The notes below the pieces were generated by a model. The model ran no database searches. It was not told the origin of the DNA and saw only the letters and a program-made list of their open reading frames with translations. Positions 1 to 8,712 of a DNA stretch of 64,000 bases are shown here, in pieces (positions within the stretch are counted from its first letter, which is position 1; each line of letters begins with the position of its first letter). The stretch comes from Planctomycetota bacterium (GTDB taxonomy: Bacteria; Planctomycetota; UBA1135), in NCBI GenBank assembly GCA_004295085.1, contig SHNF01000018.1:1-64000 (forward strand), written 5' to 3'. Position numbers and translations under genes: made by a program.

Positions 1-849
1 TTCTTCCGCACTACGGAAGCGCACGCTGCCAACCCGCTGTTCGGCTGGGGCATCCTGCCCGGCCCGAACAACACGGGCCCGTGGCTGCGCCGGGGCGGCA
101 AGGGCATCGTCAACGACTTCACCTGGTACGACCGCAGCGTCAGCCCGCCGATCTTCGTGGGCTGCTTCTGGTTCGGCGGCACGCCGTTCGCGAACTTCGC
201 GATCAAGCTCTACGGCAATGCTCCGAACGTGAAGGCGATCGTGGACAACGACGCCAATGCCGGCAACTGCCGCTTCGGCGATGGCGTGGCCATTCTGGAC
301 ACTCACACCCTGACTGCCGACGGCAACGGCAACCCGGCCGGTGTCCGCAGGAACGCCGCGGCCCGCTGGGTGGTCACCCCGACCGTCGGTGGCCAGAACT
401 ACTTCCTGGTCTACAGCATTGCCCTCAAGAACTGCCAGCGCTTCAACGGCGCCGCCGGCGACTTGTTCACGGCCCTGGTTCCGCTGAATCCGGACAACGC
501 CTTCCCGATGCCGGGCGGCGTCCTGGTCGTCAACGTCCCGAACAACATTCCGTTCGGCGTCAAGGTGACGGTGCAAGCATTCTGCGTCGGCGGAGGAAGT
601 GACTGTGTCATTACCGCGATCCGTTGGCCATTCTGGGCCACCGTTTCTGTTCGAGGATGTGAACCTAATGAGACCGCAAACGTTCTACAAAGTGCGGCGG
701 TCGGAGGCGGTGGATGGGTTGATACGGGCTTCCCATTGACGACGGACGGCAGCGGCAATGGTACTGTGCGAATCCCGAATACCTCTAGCGGGACTCTCCT
801 AGTTGGCCATCTGGTGGATTGGAATGGCCATCAGACGACTGTGCGGTAG
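1..849 (+). CDS. C-terminal part of a secreted-type protein of unknown function (5' end outside window)
   Basis: The frame is open from the first base and ends at TAG 847-849, giving 282 residues without a start. The visible part is rich in Gly, Asn, Val and aromatic residues, has many short beta-strand-like stretches and has scattered cysteines. This resembles the exported beta-sandwich proteins at the right end of the window. The last 80 or so codons (from about 600) are visibly less GC-rich than the rest. No catalytic motif or named family is recognised, and the N-terminal signal cannot be checked. Function unknown. Confidence 0.7.
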   Translation, partial: FFRTTEAHAANPLFGWGILPGPNNTGPWLRRGGKGIVNDFTWYDRSVSPPIFVGCFWFGGTPFANFAIKLYGNAPNVKAIVDNDANAGNCRFGDGVAILDTHTLTADGNGNPAGVRRNAAARWVVTPTVGGQNYFLVYSIALKNCQRFNGAAGDLFTALVPLNPDNAFPMPGGVLVVNVPNNIPFGVKVTVQAFCVGGGSDCVITAIRWPFWATVSVRGCEPNETANVLQSAAVGGGGWVDTGFPLTTDGSGNGTVRIPNTSSGTLLVGHLVDWNGHQTTVR

Positions 850-1013
850 ATCCCGGGTCGCAAGCACTTCAGCTGGGTGGGCCAAGGTGCTCCGACTTGG
901 CCCACTTCGTCTTCGTCTATACGCCGTGTCTGAGAGAGAAAGACGCAACTGCGAGTCGGCATATAGAACACACTCTGTGATTCCAGCGGGAATTCCTATG
1001 ATTGACCGCATCA

Positions 1014-1829
1014 ATGGCTGCTGCCGCCGATACTCGCGTTCAGCTTGCACGTGTACGTGGGAGGCATTCCTGTGGCCCGGACTGCTTCGTGATGGAGGTC
1101 GAGCTGGCGGAGGCGCTGGGGCGGGTCGCGCCGGGGCAGTTTGCGATGCTGTCGCCGGGGGATGGGAGCGGGCCGCTCATCCCGCGGCCGTTCAGTGTTT
1201 ATGACCAGCCGGCGGCGGATCGGTTGACGTTCTTGGTGCAGGTGATCGGGCCGGGGACCCAGGCGCTGGCGGCGATCCCGGTGGGGGGGAGCGTGCTGTG
1301 CACGGTGCCGCTGGGCAACGGCTTCGTGGTGGCGCCAGCGGAGCGCGAGGTGGTGTTCGTGGCCGGTGGGGTGGGCAGCGCCCCGTTCCTGTTGTATGGG
1401 CGGGAGCGGCTGCGGCGCGGCGGGAAGACGACCTTGTTCTTCGGCGCGCGCAGCGCCGAGCGGCTGTACGACCGTGAAGCTTTCGAGAAGGAGAGGTTGC
1501 CCACCGTGTACGCGACGGATGACGGGAGCCTGGGGTTCCGCGGCAACGTGGTGGCCTGCGTGGCCGATGCGTTGCGCGCGGGACGGGTCGGGAGGGACGC
1601 GCTGTTCGCCGCCTGCGGGCCGGAGGGGCTGCTGCACGCCTTTGCCCGCTTCGCGCGCGAGGAGGGTTTGGATGGGGAGCTGAGCCTGGAGACCTACATG
1701 GGCTGCGGCTACGGCGTGTGCAACGCCTGCCCGGTGGCCACCGAGGCCGAGGGGCCGCTGGGGGGCTGGCCGTACGCCAAGTCCTGCCTGGACGGCCCCG
1801 TGTTCGCGCTGCGCTCGATCGCCTTCTAG
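1014..1829 (+). CDS. pyrK: PyrK-like dihydroorotate dehydrogenase electron-transfer subunit
   Basis: This is an FAD/NAD-binding ferredoxin-reductase-type protein of 271 residues. The FAD-binding motif RPFSV lies near residue 56 and a nucleotide-binding GGVGSAP motif near residue 118. A CGPEGL motif follows, and then a C-terminal cysteine cluster (MGCGYGVCNAC, with a further Cys about 20 residues later) for a 2Fe-2S centre. This order and length match PyrK, which passes electrons from the PyrD flavoprotein to NAD in pyrimidine synthesis. No pyrD is adjacent, so the partner must be elsewhere, or the protein could serve another oxidoreductase. ATG 1014 was chosen; an in-frame TTG at 1002 is an alternative. 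Confidence 0.85.
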   Translation: MAAAADTRVQLARVRGRHSCGPDCFVMEVELAEALGRVAPGQFAMLSPGDGSGPLIPRPFSVYDQPAADRLTFLVQVIGPGTQALAAIPVGGSVLCTVPLGNGFVVAPAEREVVFVAGGVGSAPFLLYGRERLRRGGKTTLFFGARSAERLYDREAFEKERLPTVYATDDGSLGFRGNVVACVADALRAGRVGRDALFAACGPEGLLHAFARFAREEGLDGELSLETYMGCGYGVCNACPVATEAEGPLGGWPYAKSCLDGPVFALRSIAF

Positions 1830-1896
1830 GGCCGGCGGGCGGCGGCGCTAGATTCAGCGGCCCCGCCGGGCGCTCCCCCCCGGCACAAGGCGCCGC

Positions 1897-3690
1897 GTGA
1901 CCTTCGACATCGGCCTGGTCCTGTTCGTCCTGCTGGTGGCGCTGGTCATGTTCGTGAAGGAGTGGTTTCCTCCGGACGGCGTCGCCATGGGCGTGTTCGT
2001 GGCGCTGGTGGTGGGCGGCATCGTCACGCCGAAGGACGCGTTTGCCTGCTTCGGCAACGAGGCCCTGATCACGGTCGCGGCCATGTACGTGATCGCCAAC
2101 GGGCTGATCCGCACCGGCGCCATCAGCTTCGTGGGCCAGAGGATCCTGAGCTTCGCCCGCGGCAGCGAAGTCAAGGTGATGCTGGCGCTGATGGTGGCGG
2201 GGGCGTCCACCTCGGCGTTCATCAACAACACGCCGATCGTGGTCATCTTCCTGCCCATCGCCTTGTCGCTGGCGGAGGCGACCGGCACCACGCCGTCCAA
2301 GCTGCTGATGCCCTTGTCCTTCGCCACGATCGGCGGCGGCATGTGCACCTTGATCGGCACGTCCACCAACCTGCTGGTGTCGAACTCGCTGCCCCAGTAC
2401 GGGATGGAGCCGCTGGCGTTCTTCCAGCCGCTGCCGCTGGCGCTGATCGGCACGGCCATGACCATGCTGTACCTGGTGACCGTGGGCCGCAGGCTCCTGC
2501 CCTCGCGCACCACCATCGCCTCCGGCACGCGCGGCGGCAAGATCGTGGACTACGTCACGGAGCTGGAGATCCCGCCGGGCAGCTCGCTGATCGGCAGGAC
2601 CATCGCCGAGGCGATTACGGCGCGCGCCCCCGGCGTCCAGGTGCTGCAGTTGATCCGCGGCGAGGAGATCCTGGACCCGACGGAATGGGAGTGGGCCCTG
2701 CAGCCGGGCGACGCCCTGATCGTCAAGGGCGACGTCAACTCGCTGCTGGGGCTGCAGCGCTCGGAAGGTATCGCGCTGGCGCGGGAGCTGGCGACGCCGG
2801 AGCTGCGCGCGCGCTCCAAGGACATGACCCTGGCCGAGCTGCTGATCCGCCCGCCGAGCACCGCCATCGGCGAGCGCGTGCGCGACCTGAACCTGTACCA
2901 GCGCCACGGCGTGGCGGTGCTGGCGGTGCAGCGCCATGGCATCCACATCCGCGAGAAGGTGGCGGACCTGCGCCTGCGCGTGGGCGACATCCTGCTGGTG
3001 GAGGCCGAGTCTTCGGCGCTGGAGAGCCTGCGCGACGCGCGCAACTTCGTGCTGCTGGAAGGCGTGCAGGAGCAGGTGACCCTGCCGCACAAGGCCTGGT
3101 GGGCGCTGGCCGTGGTCCTGGCGGTGATCGTGCTGGCGACCCTGGACATCCCCGGGCTGCCCATTTCGATCCTGGCGGTGGCCGGGGCGCTGGCGCTGGT
3201 GCTGGGCGGCTGCCTGAGCGTGCGCGACGCCTACCGGTCCGTGGACCTGCCGATCCTGGTGCTGGTCGCCGGCACCATCTGCCTGGGCCTCGCCATGGAG
3301 AAGAGCGGGGCCGCCAAGTGGATCGCCGGCGGACTGGTTCAGGCGGCGTCGCCGCTGGGCGACGTGGCGCTGCTCTCGGCCGTCTACCTGATCACCAATG
3401 TCCTCACGGCGCTGATCTCCAACAACGGCTCGGCCCTGCTGATGCTGCCCATCGCCCTGGAGACCGCCGCGCAGAGCGGCCTCGACCCGCTCCCGTTCCT
3501 CCTGGCCATCATGTTCGCCGCGTCCATCGACTACTCGACGCCCATCGGCTACCAGGTGAACACCATCATCTACGGGCCGGGAGGCTACCGTTTCTTCGAC
3601 TTCGTCAAGGTCGGCGGACCGCTGAACCTGCTGTGGTGGCTGCTGGCGACGCTCCTGATCCCGGTGTTCTGGCCCCTGCGCCCGGGTTAG
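1897..3690 (+). CDS. SLC13/DASS-type permease with two TrkA-C (RCK-C) domains
   Basis: This is a 597-residue inner-membrane protein. N-terminal hydrophobic segments (about 1-190) include the NNTP motif of the DASS/ArsB-like fold. Two soluble TrkA-C repeats follow (about 205-375), then a second membrane half with the matching SNNGSALLMLP motif. The family imports sulfate, dicarboxylates or other anions with sodium. The substrate cannot be read from sequence, and the TrkA-C domains suggest ligand gating. The start is GTG 1897. A near-copy follows 56 bp downstream. Confidence 0.88.
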   Translation: MTFDIGLVLFVLLVALVMFVKEWFPPDGVAMGVFVALVVGGIVTPKDAFACFGNEALITVAAMYVIANGLIRTGAISFVGQRILSFARGSEVKVMLALMVAGASTSAFINNTPIVVIFLPIALSLAEATGTTPSKLLMPLSFATIGGGMCTLIGTSTNLLVSNSLPQYGMEPLAFFQPLPLALIGTAMTMLYLVTVGRRLLPSRTTIASGTRGGKIVDYVTELEIPPGSSLIGRTIAEAITARAPGVQVLQLIRGEEILDPTEWEWALQPGDALIVKGDVNSLLGLQRSEGIALARELATPELRARSKDMTLAELLIRPPSTAIGERVRDLNLYQRHGVAVLAVQRHGIHIREKVADLRLRVGDILLVEAESSALESLRDARNFVLLEGVQEQVTLPHKAWWALAVVLAVIVLATLDIPGLPISILAVAGALALVLGGCLSVRDAYRSVDLPILVLVAGTICLGLAMEKSGAAKWIAGGLVQAASPLGDVALLSAVYLITNVLTALISNNGSALLMLPIALETAAQSGLDPLPFLLAIMFAASIDYSTPIGYQVNTIIYGPGGYRFFDFVKVGGPLNLLWWLLATLLIPVFWPLRPG

Positions 3691-3746
3691 GCTGCTTGCG
3701 TGATTTCGGCCCCGCGGGCGCGCGGCGGCCGTAAAAGGCATCTCCC

Positions 3747-5537
3747 ATGTCGCTGGAGATCGGCTTCGTGCTGCTGGTGCTGGTGGCGGCGCTGGTGCTG
3801 TTCGTGCTGGAGAAGTTCCCCCCGGACGGCGTCGCCATGGGCGTGCTGGTGACCCTGGTTGTCAGCGGCCTGGTCACGCCCACGCAGGCGTTCCACTGCT
3901 TCGGCAACGAGGCGCTGGTCACGGTCGCGGCCATGTACGTGATCGCCGCCGGCCTGATCCGCACCGGCGCCATCAGCTTCGTCGGCCAGAGGATCTTGCG
4001 CTTCGCGCGGGGCAGCGAGACGCGGGTGCTGCTGGCCCTGATGGTGGCCGCTTCCTTGCTGTCGGCGTTCATCAACAACACGCCGATCGTGGTGATCTTC
4101 CTGCCGATCGCCCTGTCCATGGCCGAATCCACCGGCTCCGCGCCCTCGAAGCTGCTGCTGCCCATGGCTTACGCCACCGTCGCCGGCGGCATGTGCACCG
4201 TCATCGGCACCTCCACCAACCTGCTGGTCTCGACCCTGCTGCCGCAGCACGGCCTGGAGCGGCTGGGCTTCTTCGAGCCGCTGCCCCTGGCGCTGCTCGG
4301 CCTGGCCGTCACCATCCTGTACCTGCTCACGATCGGGCGCCGCCTGCTGCCCCGGCGCCCGAGCCTGGCCGCCGGCTCGCGCTCCGGCCGGCCCGCCGAC
4401 TACGTGACCGAGCTGGAGCTGCCCGTGGGCAGCCCGCTGGCGGGCAAGACCATCGCCGAGGCGATCGCCGGCCGCGCCACCGGCGCACGCGTGCTGCAGC
4501 TCATCCGCGGCCAGGAGATCCTGGATCCCGCGCCCGAGGAAGCGCTGCGCGAGAACGACATCCTGATCGTCAAGGGCGACGTCAACGCCCTGCTCGGCCT
4601 GCAGCGCAGCGACGGTCTGGAGCTGGCCAGGGACCTGGCGGCGCCGGAGCTGGAGGCGCGCGGCCGGAACATGATCCTGGCCGAGCTGCTGATCCGCCCG
4701 CCGAGCAGCGCCATCGGCGAGCGCGTGCGCGACCTGGACCTGCACCAGCGCTTCGGCGCCACGGTGCTGGCGGTGCAGCGCCACGGCGTGCACATCCGCC
4801 AGAAGGTCGCGGACCTGCGCCTGCGCGTGGGCGACATCCTGCTGGTGCAGGTGGACGCCGCGGAGCTGGAGCCGCTGCGTGCCGCGCGCGAGTTCCTGCT
4901 GCTCGAGGGCGTGCAGGAGCGGGTCACGCTTCCGCACAAGGCGTGGTGGGCGCTGGCGGTGTCCGCGGCCGTGATCGTGCTGGCCACCCTGGACATCCCG
5001 CATCTGCCCATCTCGGTCCTGGCCCTCGCGGGGGCCATGGCGATCGTGGGGGGCGGCTGCCTGAGCGTGCGCGACGTGTACCGGTCGGTGGACTTCCCGC
5101 TGCTGGTGCTCATCGCCGGCACCATCTGCCTGGGGCTGGCCATGGAGAACAGCGGGGCCGCCGCGTGGCTGGCCGGCGGGCTCGTGGGCGCCGCCACGCC
5201 GCTGGGCGACGTGGCCCTGCTCTCGGCCATCTATCTGATCACCAACGTGCTCACCGCCCTCATCTCCAACACCGGCGCGGCGCTGCTGATGCTGCCGATC
5301 GCGCTGCAGACGGCGCAGCAGTCCGGACTCAGCCCGACGCCCTTCATCCTGGCCGTCATGTTCGCCGCCTCCATCGACTTCTCGACTCCCATCGGCTACC
5401 AGGTGAACACCATCGTGTACGGCCCGGGCGGCTACCGCTTCTCGGACTACGTGCGCGTGGGCGTCCCCTTGAACCTGCTGTGGTGGCTGCTCGCGACCTT
5501 CCTGATCCCGGTTTTCTGGCCGCTGCGACCGCTGTAG
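3747..5537 (+). CDS. SLC13/DASS-type permease with TrkA-C domains, tandem paralogue
   Basis: This protein has 596 residues and is collinear with the preceding gene along its whole length: NNTP motif, two TrkA-C repeats, second half with SNTGAALLMLP. By eye well over half of the positions are identical, so this is a tandem duplication. The differences cluster in the N-terminal helices and in the linker before the second membrane half. The pair is probably co-transcribed and could form a heteromeric transporter or have split substrate preference. Confidence 0.88.
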   Translation: MSLEIGFVLLVLVAALVLFVLEKFPPDGVAMGVLVTLVVSGLVTPTQAFHCFGNEALVTVAAMYVIAAGLIRTGAISFVGQRILRFARGSETRVLLALMVAASLLSAFINNTPIVVIFLPIALSMAESTGSAPSKLLLPMAYATVAGGMCTVIGTSTNLLVSTLLPQHGLERLGFFEPLPLALLGLAVTILYLLTIGRRLLPRRPSLAAGSRSGRPADYVTELELPVGSPLAGKTIAEAIAGRATGARVLQLIRGQEILDPAPEEALRENDILIVKGDVNALLGLQRSDGLELARDLAAPELEARGRNMILAELLIRPPSSAIGERVRDLDLHQRFGATVLAVQRHGVHIRQKVADLRLRVGDILLVQVDAAELEPLRAAREFLLLEGVQERVTLPHKAWWALAVSAAVIVLATLDIPHLPISVLALAGAMAIVGGGCLSVRDVYRSVDFPLLVLIAGTICLGLAMENSGAAAWLAGGLVGAATPLGDVALLSAIYLITNVLTALISNTGAALLMLPIALQTAQQSGLSPTPFILAVMFAASIDFSTPIGYQVNTIVYGPGGYRFSDYVRVGVPLNLLWWLLATFLIPVFWPLRPL

Positions 5538-5619
5538 GCTGAACGCGCCCGCGCGCCACCCCGGCCTCCCCGCCGGCCACCGGAGCCATCATGATCTTGA
5601 ACGCTCTGTCCACCCCAAG

Positions 5620-5721
5620 ATGCCGGAAGGGCTGCCGGACCGCCTCATGAGCTTCTGGAACGAGACCTGGGCCGATCCGGACGCCAAGCCGGCTCCGAAG
5701 AAGGAAGAGAAGCCCCAGTGA
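5620..5721 (+). CDS. possible small ORF, 33 residues
   Basis: An ATG-to-TGA frame encodes a short Trp-containing segment followed by a Lys/Glu/Pro-rich tail (PAPKKEEKPQ). It lies between the transporter pair and the EamA gene and has no convincing ribosome-binding site. The composition is protein-like, but the length gives little statistical support. It may instead be the tail of a decayed gene. Confidence 0.25.
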   Translation: MPEGLPDRLMSFWNETWADPDAKPAPKKEEKPQ

Positions 5722-5752
5722 GTGAGCCGGGGGCGGTAGAACTCCGCCCCGC

Positions 5753-6712
5753 ATGACGCCGCCGTCCCTGCCGCGCCCCGGCCGCGCCGTCCTGGCGCTG
5801 CTGCTGGTCACGGTGCTCTGGGGCTGGACCTTCCTGTGGATGAAGCAGGCCACCGGCGCCGTGGACGCGGCACTCGGCCCCGCCGGAGCCGTCGCCGGCG
5901 TCAGCCTCTTCATGACGCTGCGCTTCGGACTGGCCGCGCTGCTCCTCCCGCTGCTGGTGCCGCCGGCGCGCCGCCACCTCGACGGCGCGGCCTGGCGCGG
6001 CGGCCTGATCCTGGGCGCGCTGCTGCTCGCCGGCTTCCTGCTGCAGATGTTCGGGCTGCGCGGCGTCTCCCCGCCCGTCTCCGCCTTCCTCACCAGCCTC
6101 TACGTCCTCTTCACCGCGCTGCTCCACGCCGCGCACGCGCGCCGCGCGCCCGGCTGGCCCCTGTTCCTCGGCGTCCTGCTCGCCACCTTCGGCGGCGCCT
6201 ACATCAGCGGGCCGCCGCAGGTCAGCTTCGACGCGCCCGAGTGGCTGACCGTCGCCTGCGCCGCCATCTTCGCCGTGCACATCCTGGCCACCGACGCCGT
6301 CACCCGGCGCGTCCGCCCGCTCCCGGTGAGCACCACGACCTTCGCCTGGGTCGCGCTCGGCTCCGCGCTCGTGTTCGCCGCCGGCATGCTGCGCGACGGG
6401 GCGCCCAGCGCCTCCGCCCTGCTCGGCCTGCTGCGCCGGCCCGACTTCTGGGCGCCGCTGCTGCTCAGCAGCACGCTCGCGACCGTGGTCGCGCTCACTC
6501 TCATGAACCAGTTCCAGCGCGACCTGCCGCCGGTGCGCGCCGCCATCCTGTACGCGCTGGAGCCGGTGTGGGCCTCCATCTTCTCGATCGCGCTGGGCCG
6601 CGAAACCCCCAACCTCTGGCTGTTCGCCGGCGGCGCCGCGCTCCTGCTCGGCAACCTCGTCGCCGAGCTCGGCCCCTGGCTCAAGAACCAGCGCTCGGCT
6701 GCGGCAGGTTGA
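5753..6712 (+). CDS. EamA/DMT-family exporter
   Basis: The 319 residues contain about ten hydrophobic helices in two repeated halves, typical of drug/metabolite transporters of the EamA type. The second half carries the usual ALEPVWASIFS segment before the last helices. The family exports amino acids, metabolites or drugs from the cytoplasm; the substrate is not predictable here. CorA follows 31 bp downstream on the same strand, so the two may be co-transcribed. Confidence 0.85.
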   Translation: MTPPSLPRPGRAVLALLLVTVLWGWTFLWMKQATGAVDAALGPAGAVAGVSLFMTLRFGLAALLLPLLVPPARRHLDGAAWRGGLILGALLLAGFLLQMFGLRGVSPPVSAFLTSLYVLFTALLHAAHARRAPGWPLFLGVLLATFGGAYISGPPQVSFDAPEWLTVACAAIFAVHILATDAVTRRVRPLPVSTTTFAWVALGSALVFAAGMLRDGAPSASALLGLLRRPDFWAPLLLSSTLATVVALTLMNQFQRDLPPVRAAILYALEPVWASIFSIALGRETPNLWLFAGGAALLLGNLVAELGPWLKNQRSAAAG

Positions 6713-6743
6713 TGTCCGCGGCTACGATTCTGCCGCGATCGCG

Positions 6744-7694
6744 ATGATCCGCCTTCACACCTACGCCAAGGGGCAGGTCCAGAGCGTGGATGCGCCCGGG
6801 AAGCTGGCGCCTCCGGCGGGCGGCGCGCGCCTGTGGGTGGAGGTGACGGAGCCGGGGCCGGAGGAGCTGCGGATGCTGGTGGAGGGGCTGGGACTGCACG
6901 AGCTGAGCCTGGCCGACGCGCTGCAGCCCGAGCACCCGCCCAAGATCGAGGACTTCGACGACTACCTGTTCTTCATCGCGCACACGCCATCCCTGGACGA
7001 GAGCCGCAGCACGCGCAAGATCACGGTGTTCCTGGGGCGCGACTGGATCGTGACCTTGCTGCGCCGGCCGCTGCCGCTGCTGGACGAGGTGCTGGCGGCG
7101 GTGAAGCGCGAGCCGGCGCGCTACCTCGAGGATCCGGACTTCCTGGCCCACCGCATCGTGTACGTGCTCAACGAGGGCTTCGAGGAGTCCGCCGACGGCT
7201 ACCTGGACCAGGTCGAGGGACTGGAGGACGAGGCGGCCATCAATCCCAGTCCGAGGCTCATGACGGCCATCCTGGAGGTCAGCCGCGAGGTGGGCCACTT
7301 CACGCGCGTGGTGCGCAGCCAGCGCGAGGTGTGCCAGGCGCTCACGCATTCGAACTGCCCGGTCCTGTCCAAGAAGGTCAGGCCGTACCTGCGCGACGCG
7401 TACGACCAGATCCTGCACGTGTACGACCTGCTGGAGGGCCTGCGCGACGGCCTGTCCTCGGCCCGCGTCACCCATCTTTCGGCCGTGAACAACCGCCTGG
7501 GCGACGTCATGCGCACCCTCACCGGGATCGCCACGGTGATCATGCCGCTGACTCTGATCACCGGCGTCTTCGGCATGAACTTCGCGCGCATCCCGGGAGC
7601 GGACACCCCGGCCGGCTTCTGGATCATCGTGGGCGCGATCCTGGGCCTGGGCGGCTCCCTGTGGCTGTGGTTCCGCCGCCGCCACTGGCTGTAG
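6744..7694 (+). CDS. corA: CorA-type magnesium/divalent cation channel
   Basis: The 316 residues have a long acidic and helical cytoplasmic N-terminal domain and two C-terminal transmembrane helices. The family signature GMN (residues 277-279) sits at the end of the first helix, and a short basic tail follows the second. These are the hallmarks of pentameric CorA channels for Mg2+ (sometimes Co2+ or Ni2+). The length is normal for the family. Confidence 0.92.
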   Translation: MIRLHTYAKGQVQSVDAPGKLAPPAGGARLWVEVTEPGPEELRMLVEGLGLHELSLADALQPEHPPKIEDFDDYLFFIAHTPSLDESRSTRKITVFLGRDWIVTLLRRPLPLLDEVLAAVKREPARYLEDPDFLAHRIVYVLNEGFEESADGYLDQVEGLEDEAAINPSPRLMTAILEVSREVGHFTRVVRSQREVCQALTHSNCPVLSKKVRPYLRDAYDQILHVYDLLEGLRDGLSSARVTHLSAVNNRLGDVMRTLTGIATVIMPLTLITGVFGMNFARIPGADTPAGFWIIVGAILGLGGSLWLWFRRRHWL

Positions 7695-7715
7695 CCGGCG
7701 GGCGCAGCGCGCCGC

Positions 7716-8162
7716 TCATTCCAGCGCGAACCGGACCGCCTGCTCGGGTGTTTCCGCCTTGAGGATGCGCGGGTCCACCGCCCAGGAGTCGAGGCTCACG
7801 ACCTTCTTGCCGCGCTTGAGCGCGAGCGCGATCTCGGAGAGGGTGCCGTAGGCGCCGCCCAGCGCGATGAAGGCCTCGGCGGTGTTGGCGATGACGGCGT
7901 TGCGCGCGTCGCCCATGCCGGTGGCGATCGGAATGCCGACGAAGGCGTTGCCGTCGGTGCCCGCCGCGCCGGGGAGGATGCCGATGACCGAGCCGCCGGC
8001 CTTCGCCGCGCCCTTGCTGGCCGCTTCCATGACGCCGCCGAGCCCGCCGGTGATGAGCACGCAGCCGGCGTCGGCGAGCAGGCGGCCGACTTCCGTGGCT
8101 TTCTCGGCCACTCCGTTTTCGCACTCGCCGGCGCCGAGCACCGCGATCAGTCGCTTGCCCAT
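7716..8162 (-). CDS. TIGR00725/LOG-like Rossmann-fold protein
   Basis: The 148 residues carry a glycine-rich nucleotide-binding pattern: GAG near the N-terminus, GGLGGVM near residue 40, and GGAYGTLSE near residue 100, a variant of the PGGxGTxxE motif. It belongs to the group once called putative lysine decarboxylases. True LOG enzymes release cytokinin bases from nucleoside monophosphates. The short TIGR00725 branch has no settled role, so only the fold is claimed. It is convergent with corA. Confidence 0.75.
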   Translation of the reverse strand: MGKRLIAVLGAGECENGVAEKATEVGRLLADAGCVLITGGLGGVMEAASKGAAKAGGSVIGILPGAAGTDGNAFVGIPIATGMGDARNAVIANTAEAFIALGGAYGTLSEIALALKRGKKVVSLDSWAVDPRILKAETPEQAVRFALE

Positions 8163-8250
8163 AGGGGGTAGGGAAAGGTTAAGAGTTCGCGCCCGCGGAG
8201 CAAGGGGCGGCGGCCTTGCCGGCGCGGCGGACCGGGGCTAGCCTCCCGCC

Positions 8251-8712
8251 ATGGAACCGGCGCTCCAGGATCGCTACGCACCGCAGAACCGCTGCTTCGG
8301 CTGCGGCCCGGCCAACGAGATGGGGCTGCGCATCAAGAGCCGCGTTTCCGGCGACGAGGTGGTGGCCGACTGGACGCCGGAGCCGCACCACCAGGCGTTT
8401 CCCGGAGTGTTGAACGGCGGCATCATCGGCGCGCTGCTGGACTGCCACAGCAACTGGACGGCCGCGGCGCACCTGATGCAGAGGCAGGGGGCGGCGAGCC
8501 CGCCGTGCACGGTCACCGCCGACTACGCCATCCGCCTGCTGCGGCCCACGCCGATGGACGGACCCGTGCGCCTGCGCGCGCGCGTGGTGGAGAGCGGCGA
8601 CGACCGCGCGGTGGTGGAGGCGAGCCTGGAGGGCGGCGGCAAGGTGACCGCCACCTGCCGCGGCACGTTCGTGGCCGTCAAACCGGGACACCCCGCCTAC
8701 CATCGCTGGTAG
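8251..8712 (+). CDS. PaaI-type hotdog-fold thioesterase
   Basis: The 153-residue protein has a typical hotdog layout: an N-terminal CFGCG motif, then a central helix region LNGGIIGALLDCHSNW that supplies the active site, then beta strands. Proteins of this group hydrolyse acyl-CoA esters. The CFGCGPxNExGL start is common in a subgroup of uncharacterised members. The 3' end overlaps the convergent MFS gene by 35 bp. Confidence 0.8.
   Translation: MEPALQDRYAPQNRCFGCGPANEMGLRIKSRVSGDEVVADWTPEPHHQAFPGVLNGGIIGALLDCHSNWTAAAHLMQRQGAASPPCTVTADYAIRLLRPTPMDGPVRLRARVVESGDDRAVVEASLEGGGKVTATCRGTFVAVKPGHPAYHRW

Noticed and set aside
1192..3741. 849-residue minus-strand frame
   Set aside because: It is antisense to PyrK and the SLC13 gene, rich in Arg/Gln/His repeats, and lacks domains; it is a typical shadow in GC-rich DNA.
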